Positions 1 through 7,169 are shown, counted from the stretch's first letter. The stretch: 9,502 bases of DNA from Candidatus Solincola tengchongensis (GCA_015711895.1 JACVJH010000443.1:1-9502), one strand, 5' to 3'. Notes: generated from the sequence alone by a model not told the origin. Numbers and translations: made by a program.

Positions 1-832
1 TGTTGTAGATGACCCCGCTGCTGGTCGGTTTGCCGTGCCACTCGGGGCCGTAGAAGGTGGTGTATCCGGAGAAGACGATCCCCGTACGCTCGAAGTCCGA
101 GAGTGGCGGCATGACGGGGACGCGGTCAAGTAGTTTTCCTGGGGGCGGGAGCTTCCACGTCGAGGGAGCGGCGGAGGTTTGGGGGGGAGAGCTGGGGGGC
201 CTCGAGGCGCGGAGCTCGCGGAGGCGCGTGTTTATCTCGCTCAAGCGGGACTCCAGCGCCTGGATACGCTGCTCCAGGGCCTCCGCGTCCAGGGCCTCGG
301 CCAGCCTCTCCCTTCGTTCCCGGTACTCACGCAGGTCCCGTTCCTTCACCTGACAGGAGTACATCTTGTCCTTCAGATCCTCAAGGACCTGGAGATGGAG
401 GCCCGCCATACGGTCCAGGTAATCCACGTCCCGCCACATCTCGTCCAGCTCCCGCGACTCCAGGATAACCTCGAGCTCGCTTATGTCTCCTTGCATGTAT
501 AGCCGCCGCAGGGATTCACGATAAGCTTCGCGGGCCCGGGAGAGCTCCCGCTCCAGGGCGTCCATCTCCTCCTGGCCGGCGGCGATCCTCCGGTCGAGGT
601 CCTCCAGTTCCGCCCGCACAGCATCCCCCTCTTTCAGTGCTTTCTCGCGCCTGGCCCTGAGGTCAAGGATCTGATAAGTGAGGCGGTTGGCCTCCTGGAC
701 CAGGGACGTCTCATCGTCCTGGGCTCCGGCAAGTGGGGGGAGGGCGAGAATCATGCAGCAGGCAAGGATCACCGCCAGGACAACGCTGGTCCCGGCAGCC
801 GGCATACCGCCTTTTCCTGGCCATATCCGCAT
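1..832 (-). CDS. Secreted coiled-coil protein with RlpA-like domain (3' end cut by window edge)
   Basis: Partial gene: 277 codons are visible and the C-terminus lies beyond the left edge. The ATG at 832 has GGAGG 7 bases upstream. Residues 1-37 look like a signal peptide: a hydrophobic stretch at 17-34, then AGA before QDD, giving a likely cut after residue 37. Residues 38-200 are highly charged heptad-like coiled coil; the segment around LYMQGDISELEVILES resembles the PcsB/CwlO-type coiled coil of peptidoglycan hydrolases. A Pro/Ser-rich linker follows (about 205-240). The last residues, GYTTFYGPEWHGKPTSSG, match the opening of the RlpA-like double-psi beta-barrel (family pattern GxASWYGxxFxGRxTASGE). 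RlpA proteins bind or cleave denuded glycan at division septa. I infer an exported cell-wall remodelling protein. Signal peptide and coiled coil are solid; the enzymatic role is unproven because the catalytic part is missing. A 98-base gap with its own promoter separates it from the channel gene. Confidence 0.8.
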   Translation of the reverse strand, partial: MRIWPGKGGMPAAGTSVVLAVILACCMILALPPLAGAQDDETSLVQEANRLTYQILDLRARREKALKEGDAVRAELEDLDRRIAAGQEEMDALERELSRAREAYRESLRRLYMQGDISELEVILESRELDEMWRDVDYLDRMAGLHLQVLEDLKDKMYSCQVKERDLREYRERRERLAEALDAEALEQRIQALESRLSEINTRLRELRASRPPSSPPQTSAAPSTWKLPPPGKLLDRVPVMPPLSDFERTGIVFSGYTTFYGPEWHGKPTSSGVIYN

Positions 833-862
833 ATCGAAACCTCCGGTAAAGGTTCGCCTTTC

Positions 863-871
863 ATGATAACA
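863..871 (-). promoter_or_regulatory. Extended -10 promoter for the RlpA-like gene
   Basis: Read on the minus strand this is TGTTATCAT: an extended -10 TG, one base, then TATCAT (5 of 6 matches to TATAAT). No good -35 lies 16-18 bases upstream, as is common for extended -10 promoters. Transcription would start near 856, leaving a leader of about 24 bases. A small AAAGG/CCTTT hairpin with a 4-base loop (848-861) sits at the predicted start of the transcript. Confidence 0.4.
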
Positions 872-930
872 GAAAGTGGAGGTTGAGGTCCTTTCTCTAC
901 CGGGAGTGGCCCGTCAGAAAGGGGCGAATG

Positions 931-1983
931 TCAGGTATAACGTCCTCCCTGCATCCAGGCTTTGGAGGTGGCGATCTCCTCCAGCTTGGCCAGTTGTTCG
1001 ACGGTCCCGATGGCTATGATGCAGTCCCCGGCGTCCAGTCGGGTGTCCTTGGAAGGCTTGGTGTCGAAGCTCATCCCTCTCTTCTTGACCGCCAGGACCA
1101 GGGCGCCGGACACTGAATATATCTTGGCTTCCTCGATGGTCTTCCCGTCCAGATAGGAATTGGGCTGTATCTCCACGTCATCTATTCGCCACTCCAGGTT
1201 CTCTATGTTGAACTGTATATACTGACCCTTGGTGGCCAGGTCCAGGTAATCCCAGACCATGGGCTTCAGGAGCATGGCCGCCATGCGCCGCCCGCCGATG
1301 GAGTGCGGGGAGATGACCCTGTCGGCCCCCGCTCGCCGCAACTTGGACTCGGACTCCTCCACGTCGCAGCGGCTGACGATGAACAGGTGGGGGCAGAGCT
1401 CGCGGGCGGTCAGGGTGATGTAGAGGTTCTCGGCATCGCTGCTGAGCGCGGTGACCAGGCCCTTGGCCTTCTCGATGCCCGCCTCCCGCAGGGCTTCCTC
1501 GGTGGTGGCGTCGGCCCTGACCACCAGGTAGCCGCGATTGGCGGCTTTCTCCGCGGCGGAGGGATCCTTCTCGATGATCACGAACTTGGCCTTGGCGTCC
1601 TTGAGGTCCTCGGCGATCCGCTGCCCCACCCTCCCGTAACCGCAGAGGATGTAGTGTCCCATGAGGCTTTCTATCTCCCGGCGCATCTTCCTCCTTCCCA
1701 TCAATCCAGAGAGGCTGTTCTCTATCATGAATTCTACCCCACTGACCAGCGTGTATCCCACCGTGCCCACGCCGGCGATGACCAGGAAGATGGTGAAGAC
1801 CCGTCCGTTGGTGCTCAGGATGAAGGTCTCGCCGTATCCGATGGTGGTGACGGTTATGATCACCATGTACAGGGAATCGAGGAAGTTCTGCTTCTCGATG
1901 AGCATATAGCCAATGGTCCCGATGAGGATGATGATCACCAGGAGGATGACCGCCTTTTCCAGGGCTTTCAGTCTGTCAAGCAT
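931..1983 (-). CDS. Two-TM potassium channel with C-terminal RCK (TrkA-N/TrkA-C) domains
   Basis: 350-residue membrane protein with the layout of MthK-type ligand-gated K+ channels. TM1 is at about residues 10-28, the pore helix and selectivity filter at 36-52 (TTIGYGE, filter TIGYG at 47-51), and TM2 at 61-86. The cytoplasmic part starts with a Rossmann-type RCK_N domain: GYGRVG at 115-120 gives the GxGxxG nucleotide-binding loop, and Glu138 ends beta-2, where acidic residues usually contact the ribose. An RCK_C domain follows at about 262-337. It should conduct K+ under control of a nucleotide, cation or second messenger bound by RCK; the ligand cannot be read from sequence. The ATG at 1983 has GAGG five bases upstream and a promoter (2026-2055) at the right distance. 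The gene lies 188 bases after the BFN gene with a hairpin between, so it is probably a separate unit. Confidence 0.93.
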   Translation of the reverse strand: MLDRLKALEKAVILLVIIILIGTIGYMLIEKQNFLDSLYMVIITVTTIGYGETFILSTNGRVFTIFLVIAGVGTVGYTLVSGVEFMIENSLSGLMGRRKMRREIESLMGHYILCGYGRVGQRIAEDLKDAKAKFVIIEKDPSAAEKAANRGYLVVRADATTEEALREAGIEKAKGLVTALSSDAENLYITLTARELCPHLFIVSRCDVEESESKLRRAGADRVISPHSIGGRRMAAMLLKPMVWDYLDLATKGQYIQFNIENLEWRIDDVEIQPNSYLDGKTIEEAKIYSVSGALVLAVKKRGMSFDTKPSKDTRLDAGDCIIAIGTVEQLAKLEEIATSKAWMQGGRYT

Positions 1984-2025
1984 GGAGGCCTCTTTGCTAT
2001 CCTCTCCTCATTTTGCCTGGTTAAA

Positions 2026-2055
2026 ATTGTAAATCAACTCTTTCCGGAAGACCAA
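2026..2055 (-). promoter_or_regulatory. Sigma70-type promoter for the K+ channel gene
   Basis: On the minus strand, TTGGTC (2055-2050), an 18-base spacer, then TACAAT (2031-2026). The -10 matches 5 of 6 consensus bases and the -35 keeps TTG. The start would fall near 2019, about 36 bases before the ATG at 1983. Confidence 0.55.
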
Positions 2056-2105
2056 TCGAATACGAAAGGGCTTTCAGGATCCGTCGCGAAGGGAATCCTT
2101 TGGAG

Positions 2106-2122
2106 CCCCGAGAACCTCGGGG
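2106..2122 (-). terminator. GC-rich hairpin after the BFN gene, weak terminator candidate
   Basis: A perfect 7-bp inverted repeat, CCCCGAG/CTCGGGG, with a 3-base loop, about 50 bases past the BFN stop codon and upstream of the channel promoter. No T-run follows on either strand, so intrinsic termination is uncertain; it could instead protect the 3' end of the transcript. Confidence 0.35.
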
Positions 2123-2171
2123 AATGAAGACGATGTCCGTGGGCATACGGTCTTCTATCGAGAGGCCCCTC

Positions 2172-2642
2172 CTACATGAAATCCTCCGGCTTTACGTCCT
2201 TGAGGAAGTCACGGAACCTCTCGATTTCCTCTTCCTCGTCGGTCTTGATGAAGACGCTGGCCTCATTGAGCACGTGCTCGTCGGAATAGATGGAGACGCC
2301 GGTACGCACCGCGAGGGCGATGGCGTCGCTGGGGCGGGCGTCGATCTTAAACGACTTTCCCTCGTAGACCAGGTTGATGTCCGCGTAGAAGGTGCCTTCC
2401 CTTAGGTCGGAAATGACCACGTCCTTCATGACGATGCCCAGCTGATCGAGGATGTTCTTCATCAGGTCGTGGGTCATGGGGCGGGCCGTCTCAATCCCCT
2501 GCAGGGCAAAGGCTATGGCCGTGGCTTCGAAGGCCCCGATCCAGATGGGCAGGTAGCGGTCCCCCATCCTCTCCTTCAGGAGCACTATGGGCTGATTGGC
2601 CGGAAGCTCCACTCTAACGCCTATCAGGGTCAGTTCCACCAT
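2172..2642 (-). CDS. Bifunctional nuclease family protein (BFN / DUF151)
   Basis: A 156-residue protein that is DUF151 over its whole length. The start ELTLIGVRVELPANQPIVLL, then YLPIWIG..EATAIAFAL, RPMTHDL, the GTFYADI strand and the IDARPSDAIALAVR core are the family's conserved blocks, followed by the acidic tail (DEEEEIERF). The founding plant members have DNase/RNase activity; the bacterial role is poorly defined, and in mycobacteria the homologue (Rv1829) sits directly after garA and a MerR gene. I chose the ATG at 2642 because homologues begin MVE-x-x-x-x-G and AGGA lies about 10 bases upstream. An in-frame GTG at 2651 would add three residues. A promoter with a perfect TTGACA box lies just upstream. 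Here the gene sits 5 kb from the FHA and MerR genes, not beside them. Confidence 0.92.
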   Translation of the reverse strand: MVELTLIGVRVELPANQPIVLLKERMGDRYLPIWIGAFEATAIAFALQGIETARPMTHDLMKNILDQLGIVMKDVVISDLREGTFYADINLVYEGKSFKIDARPSDAIALAVRTGVSIYSDEHVLNEASVFIKTDEEEEIERFRDFLKDVKPEDFM

Positions 2643-2679
2643 GGCCCTCACATCCTCGCGCCTTGCCTACAAGGTAAAA

Positions 2680-2706
2680 ACTATATTACCACCATCACCC
2701 TGTCAA
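2680..2706 (-). promoter_or_regulatory. Promoter for the BFN gene
   Basis: A perfect TTGACA (2706-2701 on the minus strand) is followed by TATAGT (2685-2680) after 15 bases. The spacing is short; TAGTTT at 17 bases is a weaker alternative -10. Either would start transcription near 2672, about 30 bases before the ATG at 2642. Confidence 0.5.
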
Positions 2707-2766
2707 ACCGCCTTCCTGCCTCCGCATCCTGTCCGGAAGTTGTGCGGGTGAACCCTCTCTCCCTCC

Positions 2767-2794
2767 CCGACATCGCTCGCGGAGGCTATATAAT
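2767..2794 (+). promoter_or_regulatory. Possible plus-strand promoter facing hpt
   Basis: CCGACA (2767-2772), 16 bases, then a perfect TATAAT (2789-2794) in a short AT-rich island. A transcript starting near 2801 would run antisense into the 3' end of hpt. GAGAGGAG (2811-2818) and GTG (2826) follow at translation-like spacing. The -35 is only 4 of 6. Confidence 0.25.
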
Positions 2795-2922
2795 ATAATA
2801 ATCCATCCGTGAGAGGAGCGGCCCCGTGGTGAACCATTCCTCGGGAGAGCAGCCGGTCTCCGCATGGAATTTAAGGCCTTCGGTAGGACCTCATACTTCT
2901 TTTATCGTTCCCTCCGCCGAAA

Positions 2923-2945
2923 GGTTTGACATCTTTTTGTCAACC
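2923..2945. promoter_or_regulatory. Palindrome TTGACA-N6-TGTCAA, possible operator or weak terminator
   Basis: A perfect 6-bp dyad with a 6-base spacer (2926-2943), extended by GG/CC on both sides if one base is bulged. It lies about 95 bases after the hpt stop. No T-run follows in the minus direction, so a protein-binding site is as likely as a terminator. I do not recognise the regulator. Confidence 0.35.
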
Positions 2946-3039
2946 GGGGAGGATTGGTCTCCGTTACGCTCTATCCGTCGCATTCCCGTAGATCCCCGCA
3001 CCTTTCTCGGCGCACGGCGCCGTGGCTTCCATATCACAT

Positions 3040-3630
3040 TCAGGTTGCCGGCACCTCCCTGCCACGGAGGACGCACACGTAGGGGAGGTTCCTCCATTTC
3101 TGGCCGTAATCCAGCCCATATCCCACCACGAACTCCTCCCCCACCTCGAAGCAGCGGTAGTGTACCTCCACGGGTACTATACGTTTCGCCGCCCGGTCCA
3201 GGAAGGTACATACCCTGATCGATTCCGGGCCGCGGGCCTCGAGGTTGCGGAGGATATAGCTCAAGGTCAGGCCGGTATCCACGATGTCCTCCACCACCAG
3301 CACGTCTCTGCCCCGGATTCCCTCCGAGAGGTCCTTGAGGATGCGGACCCCTGCCGAGGTACCGCGCTCCCCATACCCGGAGATGGCCAGGAAATCGATG
3401 ACCACGGGGAGCCGCAAGCACCGTATCAAGTCGGCGAGGAAGATGAAACTCCCCTTCAGCACGCTTACCAGGAATACTTCTCTTCCGGAATCAATCCGGG
3501 GACCATAATCTCTATCGCTCTCGGCGCTCACTTCCCTTACCCTTGCGGAAATGGCCTCCGCGCTGAACAGCACCGGTCCCAGGGTTATCCCTTCCATGAT
3601 CTCCTCCGCATCGTCATTCTTCTCGCTCAT
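3040..3630 (-). CDS. hpt: Hypoxanthine phosphoribosyltransferase
   Basis: Cytoplasmic purine-salvage enzyme that joins hypoxanthine or guanine to PRPP to give IMP or GMP. The protein has 196 residues (family about 175-215). Visible landmarks: VSVLKGSFIF (56-65) with the LKG pyrophosphate loop; the flexible loop SGYGERGTSAG (84-94), where SGY replaces the usual SSY; VLVVEDIVDTGLTL (110-123), the PRPP-binding motif with paired acids E114-D115 and D118; and the C-terminal VVGYGLDYGQKWRNLPY block (168-184) that contacts the base. The ATG at 3630 has no Shine-Dalgarno, but the codons after it look coding. An in-frame ATG at 3597 with GGAGG five bases upstream would give a 185-residue protein closer to the family's usual N-terminus. 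It follows the carboxypeptidase gene by 167 bases. In many actinobacteria hpt neighbours tilS and ftsH, neither of which is seen here. Confidence 0.96.
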   Translation of the reverse strand: MSEKNDDAEEIMEGITLGPVLFSAEAISARVREVSAESDRDYGPRIDSGREVFLVSVLKGSFIFLADLIRCLRLPVVIDFLAISGYGERGTSAGVRILKDLSEGIRGRDVLVVEDIVDTGLTLSYILRNLEARGPESIRVCTFLDRAAKRIVPVEVHYRCFEVGEEFVVGYGLDYGQKWRNLPYVCVLRGREVPAT

Positions 3631-3797
3631 AAGGTTCTACGATGTATCGGAGCCCTGGGACTCCATCTTTTGCCCGATCCCGGCGGTGGCGAAAGGCTAG
3701 CTGCCCAACTCCACCCGGGAAGCAAACTTCAGCCTTGCCCCCTTTCAGCTTGAAGAGCGACATGCTTCTTTTGCGGTCCATCCCAAAGCGGTTGCCA

Positions 3798-5225
3798 TCA
3801 TACGCCGGGAATCAGCCATTTCAGCCATCTCCACCAGACCCCGAGGACCGCCCACAGAAAGGACAGGAAACGGAGAAACAGGTTGGGTGGGCGGCAGTCC
3901 ACGGAACTTATCAGGTCGGCCGTCCGCTCCCCGGGATTTCCCTCCCCCACCTTCAATTCCCCCACTTTTCGTCCTTCCTCCACAGGGTACTCGACCCAAA
4001 CCGCGCAGTGGACCTCCGAGAGGAGATAATCCTCAAGCTGGTCCTTGCGCACGGTGAAGGCGATGTCCTCGCCGGCGACCGCATTTACTTCTTTTCTGGG
4101 AAAATCTCCCACTTCTATCACGGCCAGCGCTTGGCCCGCGTAGGCGTAATCCACCTTCACGAAGCCCTCGAACCCGTAGTCCATGAGGCGCACGGTCTGG
4201 TCCCAGTAGCTGTCTCCCCCGTTGAGGATTACGGATATGAGCTCACGGCCTTCCTTCCTCGCCGAGGCCACCAGGCACTTGCCGGCTCCTTCGGTGTAAC
4301 CGGTCTTGATGCCCGTGGCATAAGGGTACATCTTAAGGAACTTGTTGTGGTTGACCAGAACCCGGTTGTAGGGATGTCCGGGCCAGGGGATCTGATAGTC
4401 GTCGGAGACCACCAGCTCCCGGAAGACCGGGTTGCGCATGGCATAAGCGGCTATCATCGCCAGGTCGCGGGCGGTGGTGTAATGGCCGTTCTGGTCCAAT
4501 CCGTGGGGATTGACGAAATGGGTGTGCCGGGCTCCCAGGGCCTCGGCCTTCCGGTTCATCATCTCCACGAAGGCCTCCACCGATCCGCCCACGTGTTCGG
4601 CAAGGGCCACGGCGGAGTCGTTGGCCGACTGTACCATTAGGGCGTGAAGCAGCTGATCCACGGTGAGGACCTCCCCCTTTTCCAGCCAAGCCGAGGATTC
4701 GCCGGTGGAACTCGCTTTCTCGCTGATCACCACCTTCTCGTCCAGGGAGGCGTTCTCCAGGGTTATCACCGCGGTCATGATCTTGGTCGTGGAGGCCATG
4801 GGCAGCTCCAGGTCGGAGTTCTTTTCCCAGAGCACTTCTCCGCTCTCCGCATCCATGAGTATGGCCGCTTTGGCCGGGATTTCCGGTTCTCTGACCACGC
4901 CGGATGTTTGTTGCCCGCGCAGGTCATCCAGGTTGGAGGCGGGTAGCTGAAAGGTCCTGGTTTCGCCGCTTCTGCCTCTTCCCGCCCAGGCAGTCAGCGA
5001 GCCGGCAAGGAAGAGGACTGCGAAAAGGAGGGCGAGCACCCGGGAGAGGACGATCCTGGACGTGTTCCGGGACCTTCTCAGCGCGCGCCGCCGTTTCCGG
5101 CGCAAATCGCGTATCCTTTTACGGGCCATCCGGCGCCGCTGGCGGGGATCGAGTATCCCGCCTTGCGCAGCAGGCCTCGACGCCGGTCGGCGTCGCTCTC
5201 TTCCTTCCAAGTCGTGTTCCATCAT
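3798..5225 (-). CDS. D-alanyl-D-alanine carboxypeptidase, peptidase S11 / PBP5 family
   Basis: Penicillin-binding serine peptidase that trims the terminal D-Ala from peptidoglycan stem peptides, limiting cross-linking outside the membrane. Counting from ATG 5225 (475 residues), all three active-site motifs are present: STTK at 145-148 (nucleophile Ser145), SAN at 200-202 and KTG at 307-309. A hydrophobic segment at about 58-80 is a signal anchor or signal peptide. The last 25 residues (LFLRFLSFLWAVLGVWWRW...) form a hydrophobic, Trp-rich tail like the C-terminal membrane anchor of PBP5 enzymes. The beta-rich C-terminal domain of PBP5 fits at about 350-430. Unusual is the Arg-packed N-terminus of nearly 60 residues before the membrane segment. 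A GTG at 5255 would add ten residues but has poor coding bias; ATG 5129 would still leave about 24 basic residues. None has a clear ribosome site. It lies 93 bases after the MgtE-like gene with no convincing promoter between. Confidence 0.94.
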   Translation of the reverse strand: MMEHDLEGRERRRPASRPAAQGGILDPRQRRRMARKRIRDLRRKRRRALRRSRNTSRIVLSRVLALLFAVLFLAGSLTAWAGRGRSGETRTFQLPASNLDDLRGQQTSGVVREPEIPAKAAILMDAESGEVLWEKNSDLELPMASTTKIMTAVITLENASLDEKVVISEKASSTGESSAWLEKGEVLTVDQLLHALMVQSANDSAVALAEHVGGSVEAFVEMMNRKAEALGARHTHFVNPHGLDQNGHYTTARDLAMIAAYAMRNPVFRELVVSDDYQIPWPGHPYNRVLVNHNKFLKMYPYATGIKTGYTEGAGKCLVASARKEGRELISVILNGGDSYWDQTVRLMDYGFEGFVKVDYAYAGQALAVIEVGDFPRKEVNAVAGEDIAFTVRKDQLEDYLLSEVHCAVWVEYPVEEGRKVGELKVGEGNPGERTADLISSVDCRPPNLFLRFLSFLWAVLGVWWRWLKWLIPGV

Positions 5226-5318
5226 CAAGTGGAGTTTATCAGAAGACGGTCTCACCGTTCAGCAGAGGGAGAGTCTTCGTGCCGCAGTGCGCCTCCAGGA
5301 GCGCGGAAAAGGCCGTTT

Positions 5319-7127
5319 TCAGGGCGCGTGCCCGGAGAGCAGGGCCGTGGCGAGGCCCAGGTAGATGGCCAGGGAGGTCAGACTCATTAGAAAGCCGGAA
5401 AGGCGAGCCTGGACGAAATGGAGCTCTCCCGTGACGCGTTGCGAGACGAGGGCGAAGATCATGCCCAGCATCCCGCCCAGGGGTATGGAGGACAGGAGGG
5501 TGAAGCCGAGAACCAGACCCAGGCGGAGGTATCCCCTCCAGAGGAAGGCGGCTGCTCCTCCCAGGAATGCCAGGCCGCAGGAGATGAGGAACACCAGGCG
5601 GAATTCCCTCCAGGCCAGTCTAGCGACCTCTTTTACGGAGGCCTCCACACCGCCCAGCCTCTCCAGGATGACCGCCTGGGAGACTAATCCCACATCCTGC
5701 GCCGCCCTCAGGACCAGAGGGATAAAGAAGGCCAGGGAGACGAGGGGGATGGGGCGCCCTTCGAAGAGCATGAGCACCAGGGCGCAGAGAGAGCCCCCCA
5801 GGAGGGTGACGGCCAGGGAAGGCAACCGGCTGCGCAAGGAGGTGGCCAGCCCGGCCTCCGCCAGTTCCAGACCCCCTAGATAGGAGAGGTCCTCCATGAC
5901 CTCCTCGCGCAGGACGTCAATCACGTCGTCGACGGTGATTATCCCCTTGAGCAGGTTATCATCGTCCACCACCGGGAGGGCCAGTAGGTTGTAGCGGGCC
6001 ATCACCTCGGCGACCGCCTCCTGGTCGTCGTCCAGGTTCACGGAGATTACGTCGCGGCGCATGAACTCCTCCACCCTCTCCTCCGGATCCACGGTCAGCA
6101 GGTCCCGCAGGGATACTACGCCTTTGAGCCGCCCCTCGTCGTCCACCACGTAGACGTAGTACAGGGTTTCCGCGTCCGGCGCCTTACTGCGCAGGAAGTC
6201 TATGCATTCCCCCGCGGTGTAGGAGCTGAGCACGGCCAGGAATTCGGGGGTCATCTTCCCGCCCGCCGTATCCTCCGCATAGCCCAGCAGATCCCGGATG
6301 AGCTTCGCCTCCTTCACACCCATCATGTTCAGGAGCCGCTCCGCCTTGTCCCTGGGGAGGTGTCCCAGGATGTCCGCGGCTTCGTCGGGGGGCATGATCT
6401 CCAGGAGGTTCGAGGCCCTGGTCTCCGCGAGCCCCTCGATGACCTCCGCCTGCATCTCGGGCTCCACCTCGGAAAGGGACTGGGCGGCAGTGAAGGCATC
6501 CAGAAGATCGAGGAGGCGGCCGCGCTGTCCGGCATCGAGCTGTTCCAGTATGTCTGCAAGGTCCGTGGGATGCATCTCCCCGAGCTGGGACTGGGTGACC
6601 GTGAGCCTCAAACCGGCCTGACTCACCTCCAAGGGGGCCACAAAATTCCAGGGAATGGTCCTCTCCGGGATGTCGATGCCCAATCTGGCCACGGCACGGA
6701 CCATCCTCTCCAGGCCCAGGCGGCGCAGGAGGGCCCTCTGGCTCACGTCCACCCCGGTGAGGGTGAGGTGGGAGTTGGATTCAGCGAGACGGAGGTCGTT
6801 CACTCGAACGACCTTGTACCCGTTGAGGTCGACGATCTGGCGGTCGAGGAGGTTGCGTCCCAGCCACAGGCCTTCGGGCTGGAACTCGCTCTTCCACACC
6901 GCGTCCCGCTCGCAGGAAAGGGTCACGCCGTCGCGGCTCAGAGAGGATACCCATTCCCAGGGCACCACCGCCGTCTCCCGGCGGCCCCTCCTGGTCCTGT
7001 ACACCCGGAGCGACTCGCTGCGCGGAAACCCGTGGCCCCACTTCACGGCGATGTCCTGGAGCTTGCCCACCAGGCGACCGTGCTTGTCCAGGACCTTCTT
7101 TTCCTGCAGCTCGGAGAAGAAGTACAT
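5319..7127 (-). CDS. MgtE-family membrane protein with N-terminal PRC-barrel-like domains and divergent pore
   Basis: 602 residues from ATG 7127, well beyond the roughly 450 of a standard MgtE Mg2+ channel. Order of parts: two PRC-barrel-like modules (about 1-78 and 90-155; the second contains LLDRQIVDLNGYKVVRVNDL); an MgtE_N superhelical domain (about 184-285, starting LGEMHPTDLADILEQL and including MPPDEAADILGHLP); a CBS pair (about 290-420, with EDTAGGKMT, YVYVVDDEGRLKGVVSLRDLL and ALPVVDDDNLLKGIITVDDV); and a C-terminal membrane domain of about five helices (435-600). The regulatory half is canonical. In the membrane half the family's GGNxGTQ signature is replaced by AQDVGLVSQ (476-484), and the conserved TM5 Asp (D432 in Thermus MgtE) appears to be Ser582. 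It may carry another ion or act as a sensor. The start is fixed by AAGGGGG seven bases upstream and the promoter at 7157-7185, which rules out the GTG at 7175. Confidence 0.88.
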   Translation of the reverse strand: MYFFSELQEKKVLDKHGRLVGKLQDIAVKWGHGFPRSESLRVYRTRRGRRETAVVPWEWVSSLSRDGVTLSCERDAVWKSEFQPEGLWLGRNLLDRQIVDLNGYKVVRVNDLRLAESNSHLTLTGVDVSQRALLRRLGLERMVRAVARLGIDIPERTIPWNFVAPLEVSQAGLRLTVTQSQLGEMHPTDLADILEQLDAGQRGRLLDLLDAFTAAQSLSEVEPEMQAEVIEGLAETRASNLLEIMPPDEAADILGHLPRDKAERLLNMMGVKEAKLIRDLLGYAEDTAGGKMTPEFLAVLSSYTAGECIDFLRSKAPDAETLYYVYVVDDEGRLKGVVSLRDLLTVDPEERVEEFMRRDVISVNLDDDQEAVAEVMARYNLLALPVVDDDNLLKGIITVDDVIDVLREEVMEDLSYLGGLELAEAGLATSLRSRLPSLAVTLLGGSLCALVLMLFEGRPIPLVSLAFFIPLVLRAAQDVGLVSQAVILERLGGVEASVKEVARLAWREFRLVFLISCGLAFLGGAAAFLWRGYLRLGLVLGFTLLSSIPLGGMLGMIFALVSQRVTGELHFVQARLSGFLMSLTSLAIYLGLATALLSGHAP

Positions 7128-7148
7128 GTATGAACCCCCTTCCGGACA

Positions 7149-7169
7149 CGGGAAAAATTGTATTTCCCG
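7149..7169. repeat. Inverted repeat spanning the -10 box of the mgtE-like promoter
   Basis: CGGGAAA (7149-7155) and TTTCCCG (7163-7169) are perfect inverted repeats around a 7-base centre that is exactly the -10 hexamer (ATTGTA on plus, TACAAT on minus). CCCGTGT also occurs as a direct repeat flanking this unit on the minus strand. The placement fits an operator whose occupation would block RNA polymerase. Confidence 0.45.

Larger units (their letters stand above)
2652..3039. other. 388-base intergenic region between hpt and the BFN gene
   Basis: No minus-strand gene fits here. Going leftward from the hpt stop it holds a 12-base self-complementary CACGGCGCCGTG (about 3013-3024), a TTGACA-N6-TGTCAA palindrome (2926-2943), an AT-rich spike (2787-2801) with a perfect plus-strand TATAAT, and the BFN promoter (2680-2706). 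A plus-strand frame opens at GTG 2826 but has no coding-like third-position bias. Confidence 0.6.

Noticed and set aside
1303..2127. Long plus-strand frame antisense to the K+ channel gene
   Set aside because: The minus strand encodes a complete channel with filter and RCK motifs; the plus frame is a composition shadow without recognisable domains.
2826..3218. Plus-strand 130-codon frame with GTG start as a protein gene
   Set aside because: Despite an upstream ribosome-like site, third codon positions show no GC bias, the product resembles no family I know, and its second half is the complement of hpt. Kept only as a possible antisense transcript.
2891..3421. Minus-strand 176-codon frame overlapping hpt
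   Set aside because: Gly/Pro/Arg-rich product typical of a wrong frame in GC-rich DNA; the overlapping hpt frame has all its catalytic motifs.
5246..5258. ACGGT/ACCGT hairpin between the MgtE-like and carboxypeptidase genes as a terminator
   Set aside because: Only 5 bp with a 3-base loop and no T-run; the two genes are probably cotranscribed.
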